Below are positions 1-6,276 of a DNA stretch of 9,122 nt, in pieces (position 1 is the first letter of the stretch; the number at the start of each line of letters is the position of its first letter). Origin of the DNA: Gemmatimonadota bacterium. Its GTDB lineage: Bacteria; Gemmatimonadota; Gemmatimonadetes; Longimicrobiales; Gaopeijiaceae. The position numbers were made by a program, and so were the translations under genes. The notes below the pieces were generated by a model, which was not told the DNA's origin, ran no database searches, and saw only the letters and a program-made list of their open reading frames with translations. The stretch spans positions 1 through 9,122 of the forward strand of contig SKZC01000418.1 of NCBI GenBank assembly GCA_007127575.1. Reading direction: 5' to 3'.

Positions 1-2244
1 GTTCTGTACTACGGCGACGAGATCCAGATGGGAGACAACTTCTATCTCGGGGACCGGAACGGAGTTAGAACTCCTATGCAGTGGAGTGGGGACCGGAACG
101 CCGGTTTCTCCAAGGCCAATCCCCAGAAGCTCTTTCTGCCGGTCATCATCGACCCCGAATACCACTACGAGTCGGTGAACGTGGAAGCGCAGCAACGCAA
201 CCCAAGCTCCCTCCTCTGGTGGATGAGGCGCCTCATCGCCCTCCGGAAACAGCCCCGCGCCTTCGGGCGTGGGACCTTCCAGTGGGTCCACCAGGAAAAC
301 TCGAAGGTGGTGGCGTACCTCCGGGAGTCCAAGGACGAAACCATCCTGGTGGTGGCGAACCTCTCCCGCTTCTCCCAGGCTGTGGCGCTGGACCTGTCGG
401 CTTACCAGGGTCGACATCCTCTGGAGCTCTTCGGCCGAAGCCACTTCCCTCCGGTGTCCGACTCCCGGTACCCCATGACCCTGGCTCCTCATGCGTTCTT
501 CTGGTTCGTCCTGGAGCGAGAGGACGTGGCCCGGGAGCGAATCGAGGTTCGAAAAGGGAGGGGGAAGGATCCGGACGAGCTTCCCGAACTTCGGCCTCGG
601 GAGCGCTGGACCGAGGTGTTCCAGGGCCGGCGCCGGGACCGGCTGGCCGAGCGCCTGGTGGAGTACCTGCGTCGTCAGCGGTGGTTCGCCGGGAAAGGGC
701 GGGAGATCCAGAAGGGGACGGTGGAAAACGTCGTAACCCTTCGGTCTGATGGGGTCCGGGCCCGCCTGGTTCTCTTCCAGGTGCAGTACGTGGGCCATGA
801 CCCGGAGGTGTACCTCCTGGCCCTGGCCTTCGCCTCCGGAGAGTCGGAGGAGCGGATCCGGGATGAGCACCGGGATGCCGTGGTCTGCCGGGTGGCCGTA
901 GGCTCTGAGCACGGAATTCTGCACGACGCCCTGGTGGATCCGGCGTTCAGTCGGACACTCCTGGAGGCCGTGGCCCGGGGCCGGTCCCTGGAGGGGGAGA
1001 CGGAGGGGATGGCAGGGGAGGCGTATCTCCCCAGAAAGGAGCTCCTGGGAGGGGAACCGGAAAGCCTCCAGCCCAGCCTCGGAAAGGTGGAGCAGAGCAA
1101 CTCCTCGGTGCGCTTCGGTGACCGGTGGATTCTCAAGCTATTTCGCCGTGTGGAGCCCGGGGTGAACCAGGACGTGGAGATCGGCTCGTTTCTCCGGACG
1201 GCGGAGTTCGGGCACACCCCCGAGTTGGTGGGGCAATTGGAGTTCCGGAAGGACGAGCGGCCCACCGCCACCGCCGGGGTCCTTCACCGGTTCGTGCCCA
1301 ATCAGGGGGATGCGTGGGCGTACACCGTGGACTCCCTGGTGGGGTACTTCGAAGCGGGACTGGCATCGTCTATCGATGTGGGAGCCCTCCCCCTCCCAAC
1401 CGATCTACTGGCGGGGGCCGAGGCTCGGTCCAACGGGGGCGAGATCCCCGAGGGGGTGTGGGAGGTGGTGGGTCCGTATCTGGGCTCAGCTCGCCTTCTG
1501 GGAACCCGAACCGGGGAGCTGCATCAGACGCTGTCTTCGTCACCCCAGGACGAGGCCTTCCGTCCTGAACCCTTCACCACCCTGTATCAGCGGTCCCTTT
1601 ACCAATCCCTCAGAAACCAGCTCGGCACGACCCTGGAGAGGCTGGCGCGTCGAGTGGATGGCTTGGGTGAGGAGGAGAGCGCCATGGCCTCCCAGGTGCT
1701 GGAGCTCCGGCCGAAGCTTCTCCGGCGGTTTCGGGAGCTTCTGGACGAGAAGTTGGACGGGGTACGGATACGGTGTCACGGAGACTACCACCTGGGCCAG
1801 GTCCTCTTCACGGGCCGAGACTTCCAGATCATCGACTTCGAAGGGGAGCCGGACCGCCCCTTGAGCGAACGAAGACTCAAACGTTCCCCTTTGCGGGACG
1901 TGGCGGGGATGCTTCGGTCCTTCGACTATGCGAACCGGACGGCGCTGGGCTCGCTCCGTGAGCTGGGCCTCGTACCGGAGGGCGGCGAGCCCGCCCTCCG
2001 GCCATGGAGCCGGATCTGGTCCACATGGGTCTCGGTGGAGTTCCTCACCGGATACCTGTCCACCGTCTCACCCCTGGGGATTCTCCCCGGTTCGTCTGCA
2101 GGGCGTGCCCTCCTGCTGGAGCTCTTTCTCCTAGAAAAGGGGCTTTACGAGTTGGGGTACGAGCTGAACAATCGGCCGGATTGGGTGCGGATCCCATTGG
2201 AGGGGATCCTGCAACAGGTTAAGGATGACGCCTGGGATGACTGA
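1..2244 (+). CDS. treS/mak: Trehalose synthase / maltokinase fusion (5'-truncated by the window)
   Basis: The reading frame is open from base 1, so the true start lies upstream; the ATG at 28 is internal. Numbering visible codons from base 1, codons 1-177 are the C-terminal part of a GH13 trehalose synthase. They include the conserved segment VLYYGDEI, then YLGDRNGVRTPMQW, DRNAGF and NVEAQ, followed by the C-terminal beta domain. The TreS catalytic residues and about 370 residues of the family length should lie upstream. After a charged linker (about 178-200) comes a complete maltokinase. It has an N-cap with RQRWFAGKGR, a nucleotide-binding lobe with LKLFRR (K379), the phosphotransferase motif HGDYHLGQ (593-600, catalytic base D595) and the metal-binding IDFEGEP (611-617). 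TreS interconverts trehalose and maltose; the kinase uses ATP to make maltose-1-phosphate, the GlgE substrate. Fusion of the two is known in many bacteria and channels trehalose into cytosolic alpha-glucan. The 3' end overlaps malQ. Confidence 0.96.
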   Translation, partial: VLYYGDEIQMGDNFYLGDRNGVRTPMQWSGDRNAGFSKANPQKLFLPVIIDPEYHYESVNVEAQQRNPSSLLWWMRRLIALRKQPRAFGRGTFQWVHQENSKVVAYLRESKDETILVVANLSRFSQAVALDLSAYQGRHPLELFGRSHFPPVSDSRYPMTLAPHAFFWFVLEREDVARERIEVRKGRGKDPDELPELRPRERWTEVFQGRRRDRLAERLVEYLRRQRWFAGKGREIQKGTVENVVTLRSDGVRARLVLFQVQYVGHDPEVYLLALAFASGESEERIRDEHRDAVVCRVAVGSEHGILHDALVDPAFSRTLLEAVARGRSLEGETEGMAGEAYLPRKELLGGEPESLQPSLGKVEQSNSSVRFGDRWILKLFRRVEPGVNQDVEIGSFLRTAEFGHTPELVGQLEFRKDERPTATAGVLHRFVPNQGDAWAYTVDSLVGYFEAGLASSIDVGALPLPTDLLAGAEARSNGGEIPEGVWEVVGPYLGSARLLGTRTGELHQTLSSSPQDEAFRPEPFTTLYQRSLYQSLRNQLGTTLERLARRVDGLGEEESAMASQVLELRPKLLRRFRELLDEKLDGVRIRCHGDYHLGQVLFTGRDFQIIDFEGEPDRPLSERRLKRSPLRDVAGMLRSFDYANRTALGSLRELGLVPEGGEPALRPWSRIWSTWVSVEFLTGYLSTVSPLGILPGSSAGRALLLELFLLEKGLYELGYELNNRPDWVRIPLEGILQQVKDDAWDD
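2221..2225 (+). promoter_or_regulatory. Possible ribosome binding site for malQ
   Basis: AAGGA lies inside the treS/mak 3' end. It abuts the ATG at 2225, too close to serve it, and is 11 bases from the ATG at 2237, slightly long but usable. A stronger GGAGGGG at 2199-2205 is 19 bases from 2225, too far. The spacing therefore mildly favours the 2237 start, or initiation by ribosomes terminating at 2242-2244. This is inference from spacing only. Confidence 0.4.
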
Positions 2245-4330
2245 TCCCCCCTCCTGGACGCGAAGTGGGGTGGAGGAGGAGCTGGAGGCACTTCGGAGGC
2301 TGGCTCGACTCCACGGAGTGGAGCTCCGCCACACAGACGGCTTCGATCGGGAGGTCCGGCCGTCCCCTGAGACGGTGGTGGGGGTCCTCCGTGCCATGGG
2401 GCTTCCTCTGGAGGGGCCGGGGGATGCGCCGACGCTTCTCCGGGCTCGGAGCGCCGAAGAGGGCCCTGGACTTCTGGAGCCCGTGCAGGTGGTGGGGACC
2501 GGATCGGGGATCGACGTGCGGGTCCATCCCGGCGAGCTCGAGGGAGCGCCGGCCCGGCTCCGACTGTACTCTCCCGAGGGAGAGCTTCAGGAGTGGAACG
2601 ATACCGTTACCCCCCGGATGGCCGTCCCGGGCTCGCTCCTGCCGGGGTGCTACGATCTGGAGCTTCAGGTATCGGGAGCCTCGTACCGTACAAGCGTCGT
2701 GGCGGCCCCGCCCCAGACCTACCATGATCCCCAGCGAAGACGGGAGTGGGGGGGATTCCTTCCTCTCCATGCCCTCCGACGCTCCGGGGATTGGGGGTTC
2801 GGGAGCCTGGGAGGGTTGGAGGCTTTGTTGCGTTGGGTCCGCGACCGCGGGGGAGAGATGGTGGGCACGCTGCCCCTCTTCCCGATCTATGTGGAGGGAC
2901 CTGTGGAGCCCAGCCCGTACGCACCGGTGAGTCGCCTCTTCTGGAACGAGCTCTATCTGGATCCTCGGGAGCTTCCGGAGTGGGGGGATTGCCGTGAGGT
3001 GCGCGAGTGGGCCGAGTCTCCGCCGCTTCGGGAGAGGGCGGCGGGACTGGAGCGGGCGTCCTCGGTGGATTACGAAGAGGTGGCCCGATGCCGACTGCCC
3101 CTGCTGGACCGGTTGGCGGCGCACTGGAGGGAGAAAGGGGGCGAGGATTCGGCGGACTACCGGGGATTCCTCCAAAGGAGGCCGGAGGTGGGCGCCTACG
3201 CTGATTTTCGGGCCGCGGTGGCTGCGGTGGGACCTCCGGGTCCGGATTGGGCCGGTGGATCGGGAGGGGGCGACATCTCGGGAGAACTAGGCTCCCAAGA
3301 GGTCCGCCTACGCCACCGCTACGCCCAGTACCGGTTCAGCTCCATGCTGGAGTCCCTGGTGCGTCGGATGGACGGCGAAGGAGGGGGGCTGTACCTGGAC
3401 TTGCCGCTCGGGGCCCATCCCCAGGGTTTCGACGTCTGGGCCTATCCGGAGCTGTTCGCACAAGGAGCCAGCCTGGGAGCTCCTCCGGACGGATTCCATG
3501 GAGATGGACAGAACTGGGGGCTTCCCCCTCTGGTGCCTCCAGCGTCCAGAGCGTCGGGGCATCGGCATTTCCGCCGGATTCTGGACCTCCTCCTCCCCCC
3601 GGCTCGTACGCTCCGCATCGATCACGTGATGGGGCTCCATCGAATGTACTGGGTTCCCGACGGGTTCTCTGCGGCGGAGGGGGCGTACGTTCGGTATCCC
3701 CACGAGGAGCTCTGGGCCATCCTCAGCGCCGAGTCCCATCGCCATGGTACCCAACTCGTGGGGGAGGATCTGGGGACGGTGCCCCACGAGGTCCGGGAGG
3801 CCATGGAACGGATGGGTGTGGGGAGGAGCTACGTGGTTCCCTTTTCCATCCGCCCGGACGATCCTACGGGCCTGGAGCCCCAACCCTCGGGGTCGGTGGC
3901 GTCCATGAACACCCACGACCTCCCTCCTTTCGCCGCCTTCTGGAAGGGCACGGATCTGGCAGAGAGGGAGGCGGCAGGAGAGCTGGACCCTGACGAGCGG
4001 GGAGGGGAAGAGGAGTGGAGAGAAACGAGCCGTCGCGCGCTCCGAAAAGCGGCGGGAGTGACGGAGGATTCGGTACCTCCTGGGGACGAGCCCATGAACG
4101 TTCTCGCCGGGGTGCTGGAGCGCCTGGGACGAGGGCCGGCAGGCCTGGTCCTGGTGAATCTCGAGGATCTCTGGTTGGAGGAGCGTCCCCAAAACCGCCC
4201 CGGAACCGCCGGGCCGGACAACTGGACGGGGCGCGCCAGGATCTCCATGGAGGAGTGGGCCCAGCGGCCCGACATCCTGGAAACCCTCGAACGACTGGAC
4301 GACGCACGCAAAGCAGAAGGAGTAGTCTGA
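2225..4330 (+). CDS. malQ: 4-alpha-glucanotransferase (amylomaltase, GH77)
   Basis: Transfers alpha-1,4-glucan segments between maltooligosaccharides, releasing glucose, in the cytosol. The product is 701 residues from the ATG at 2225, or 697 from 2237, close to the E. coli-type MalQ length of about 690. Residues 1-165 form the N-terminal extension found in that type and absent from short Thermus-type enzymes. The GH77 barrel begins near residue 170 with WGGFLPLHALR. Visible family motifs are SPYAPVSRLFWNELYLD, the active-site loop GAPPDGFHGDGQNWGLPP, the nucleophile region LRIDHVMG (D466), the acid/base region VGEDLGTVP (E514) and the third acidic residue in NTHDLPPF (D565). All three catalytic carboxylates are present, so the enzyme should be active. 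It overlaps treS/mak by 20 bases (8 if it starts at 2237) and its TGA overlaps the glgB ATG. Identification is firm; only the exact start is open. Confidence 0.96.
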   Translation: MTPGMTDPPSWTRSGVEEELEALRRLARLHGVELRHTDGFDREVRPSPETVVGVLRAMGLPLEGPGDAPTLLRARSAEEGPGLLEPVQVVGTGSGIDVRVHPGELEGAPARLRLYSPEGELQEWNDTVTPRMAVPGSLLPGCYDLELQVSGASYRTSVVAAPPQTYHDPQRRREWGGFLPLHALRRSGDWGFGSLGGLEALLRWVRDRGGEMVGTLPLFPIYVEGPVEPSPYAPVSRLFWNELYLDPRELPEWGDCREVREWAESPPLRERAAGLERASSVDYEEVARCRLPLLDRLAAHWREKGGEDSADYRGFLQRRPEVGAYADFRAAVAAVGPPGPDWAGGSGGGDISGELGSQEVRLRHRYAQYRFSSMLESLVRRMDGEGGGLYLDLPLGAHPQGFDVWAYPELFAQGASLGAPPDGFHGDGQNWGLPPLVPPASRASGHRHFRRILDLLLPPARTLRIDHVMGLHRMYWVPDGFSAAEGAYVRYPHEELWAILSAESHRHGTQLVGEDLGTVPHEVREAMERMGVGRSYVVPFSIRPDDPTGLEPQPSGSVASMNTHDLPPFAAFWKGTDLAEREAAGELDPDERGGEEEWRETSRRALRKAAGVTEDSVPPGDEPMNVLAGVLERLGRGPAGLVLVNLEDLWLEERPQNRPGTAGPDNWTGRARISMEEWAQRPDILETLERLDDARKAEGVV
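4317..4322 (+). promoter_or_regulatory. Ribosome binding site of glgB
   Basis: AAGGAG sits 7 bases before the ATG at 4330, a near-ideal Shine-Dalgarno placement inside the malQ 3' end. It decides the glgB start: the frame stays open upstream to 4015, but those codons merely overlay the malQ C-terminus and show no branching-enzyme similarity. Confidence 0.85.
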
Positions 4331-6276
4331 TGGGAGCGGAAGAGGAGCCTGGAAGCGTTGCGAGGACGAGTCTTCTGACGGAAGACGATCTGCATTACTT
4401 CAACGAGGGGACCCATACCGGCCTCTACCGGGTGCTGGGGGCTCACCTCTCCTCCGAGTCCGAGACCCCCGGCACCCACTTCGCCGTCTGGGCACCTAAT
4501 GCCGAGGCCGTCTCCGTGGTGGGAGACTTCAACGGCTGGGACGGGAACGCCCACCCCCTTTCCTCCCGTGGAGGCTCGGGGATCTGGGAGGGCTTCATTC
4601 CCGGGGTGCAGGAGGGAGCGGTCTACAAGTACGACATCCGGTCTCGGCACGGGGGCTATCGCGTCCAGAAGGCGGATCCCTTCGGCTTCCGCCATGAGGA
4701 GCCCCCGCGAACCGCTTCGGTGGTGTGGGACCTGGACTACGAGTGGGGGGACGGGGACTGGATGGAGGAGCGAGGGGCCCGAAACCATCACGAAGCTCCG
4801 GTCTCCGTCTACGAGGTTCATCTGGGGTCCTGGCGTCGGGATCCGGGGGACCCGGAGCGCTTCCTCAGCTATCGGGAAATCGCGCCGCTCCTGGTGAAGC
4901 ATCTCAAGGACACGGGCTTCACCCACGTGGAGTTCCTTCCCGTGATGGAGCATCCCTTTTTCGGGTCGTGGGGTTATCAGACCACGGGGTACTTCGCTCC
5001 CACTAGCCGGCAGGGCAGCCCGCAGGACTTCATGTACCTGGTGGACCAGCTCCACCAGCATGGGTACGGGGTCATCCTGGACTGGGTCCCTTCCCACTTT
5101 CCCAGCGATGAGCATGGGTTGGGTTATTTCGACGGAACCCATCTCTTCGAGCACGAGGACCCCCGGAAGGGTTTCCACCCGGACTGGGAGAGCCTGATCT
5201 TCAACTATGGCCGGAACGAGGTTCGCTCTTTTCTCTTCAGCAGCGCCCTGTTCTGGCTGGACCAATACCATGTGGATGGGATCCGGGTTGACGCGGTGGC
5301 CTCCATGCTCTATCTGGACTACTCGCGGGAGGAGGGGGACTGGATTCCGAATGAGTACGGAGGACGGGAGAACCTGGAGGCCATCGACTTCCTGCGTCGG
5401 TTCAATGAGGAGGTCTACGGTCAGTTTCCCGATGTCATGACGGCGGCCGAGGAGTCCACCGCCTGGCCCATGGTTTCTCGCCCCACGTACCTGGGTGGGC
5501 TGGGGTTCGGAACGAAGTGGGATATGGGCTGGATGCACGACACCCTGGAGTACTTCAAGCGAGACCCCGTGTACAGGGCTCATCACCACAACCAGCTCAC
5601 CTTCCGGGGGGTCTACGCCTTCAACGAGAACTTCATGCTTCCCCTTTCCCACGACGAGGTGGTTCACGGGAAGGGCTCCCTCATCGGTCGGATGCCTGGC
5701 GACGACTGGCAGCGCCGGGCCAACCTCCGCCTTCTTCTGGCCTACCAGACCCTGCAGCCGGGCAAGAAGCTCCTCTTCATGGGCGGAGAGGTGGGGCAGT
5801 GGAGAGAGTGGGACCATGACGGGAGCGTGGATTGGCACCTGCTCGAGGAGCCGGGACACTCGGCCATCCTCAAGACGGTGCAGAGCCTGAATCACCTGTA
5901 CACCTCCGAGCCCGCCTTGCATCGGAGTGATTTCGACCCGGCTGGTTTCCAGTGGATCGATCCCAACGACGGCTCCAACAGCGTTCTCAGCTTCCTCCGG
6001 AGGGACCCTTCGAGCGAGGGGGGTGGGGTGTTGGTGGCGGTGCTGAACCTCACTCCGATACCCAGGGAGAACTATCGAATCGGGGTACCCCGGGCGGGCC
6101 GGTGGGACGAGGTCCTGAACACCGACGCCCGGGAGCTGGGTGGGAGCGGCCTCGGCAATCTGGGCGGAGTGGAGTCGGTGCCCATCCCCAGCCACGGACA
6201 CTTCCATTCCCTGGTGGTCACCCTCCCACCCCTGGCCGCCCTGGTCTTCCGGGTTCCCAAGGAGTCCGAGGGATGA
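4330..6276 (+). CDS. glgB: 1,4-alpha-glucan branching enzyme (GH13)
   Basis: Cuts alpha-1,4-glucan chains and reattaches them through alpha-1,6 links, forming branched glycogen-like polymer in the cytosol. The 648-residue product is the short form, lacking the extra N-terminal domain of the roughly 730-residue E. coli enzyme. A CBM48 module spans about 45-130 and contains FAVWAPNAE and FNGWDG (67-72). The GH13 barrel starts near 156 with SVYEVHLGSWRR. It contains GYQTTGYFAPTSR, region I DWVPSHFP (D251), the nucleophile in DGIRVDA (D321), the acid/base in AAEES (E374) and the third acid in LSHDEVVHGK (D442). Spacings of 53 and 121 residues between these three match those I recall for E. coli GlgB (D405/E458/D526). 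A C-terminal beta domain follows. The ATG overlaps the malQ stop as TGATG, implying coupled translation. In a GlgE-type pathway this enzyme branches glucan made from maltose-1-phosphate; it could equally serve a GlgA pathway encoded elsewhere. Confidence 0.97.
   Translation: MGAEEEPGSVARTSLLTEDDLHYFNEGTHTGLYRVLGAHLSSESETPGTHFAVWAPNAEAVSVVGDFNGWDGNAHPLSSRGGSGIWEGFIPGVQEGAVYKYDIRSRHGGYRVQKADPFGFRHEEPPRTASVVWDLDYEWGDGDWMEERGARNHHEAPVSVYEVHLGSWRRDPGDPERFLSYREIAPLLVKHLKDTGFTHVEFLPVMEHPFFGSWGYQTTGYFAPTSRQGSPQDFMYLVDQLHQHGYGVILDWVPSHFPSDEHGLGYFDGTHLFEHEDPRKGFHPDWESLIFNYGRNEVRSFLFSSALFWLDQYHVDGIRVDAVASMLYLDYSREEGDWIPNEYGGRENLEAIDFLRRFNEEVYGQFPDVMTAAEESTAWPMVSRPTYLGGLGFGTKWDMGWMHDTLEYFKRDPVYRAHHHNQLTFRGVYAFNENFMLPLSHDEVVHGKGSLIGRMPGDDWQRRANLRLLLAYQTLQPGKKLLFMGGEVGQWREWDHDGSVDWHLLEEPGHSAILKTVQSLNHLYTSEPALHRSDFDPAGFQWIDPNDGSNSVLSFLRRDPSSEGGGVLVAVLNLTPIPRENYRIGVPRAGRWDEVLNTDARELGGSGLGNLGGVESVPIPSHGHFHSLVVTLPPLAALVFRVPKESEG
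6259..6264 (+). promoter_or_regulatory. Ribosome binding site of the GH57/DUF3536 gene
   Basis: AAGGAG within the last codons of glgB lies 8 bases before the ATG at 6273. It fixes that start over upstream in-frame ATGs, because the frame is open back to 5952 only as an overlay of glgB. The GH57 region 1 motif begins within ten residues of this ATG, which supports the choice. Confidence 0.85.

Noticed and set aside
2219..3175. A 318-codon minus-strand open frame opposite the start of malQ
   Set aside because: Codon-aligned antisense shadow of malQ, rich in arginine, proline and serine, with no family features.
4015..4329. Upstream extension of the glgB frame by 105 codons
   Set aside because: It overlays the malQ C-terminus in another frame, the extension is arginine/glycine-rich with no homology features, and the AAGGAG at 4317-4322 fits the ATG at 4330.
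5952..6272. Upstream extension of the GH57 frame by 107 codons
   Set aside because: It overlays glgB; GH57 region 1 begins within ten residues of the ATG at 6273, which has a well-spaced AAGGAG.
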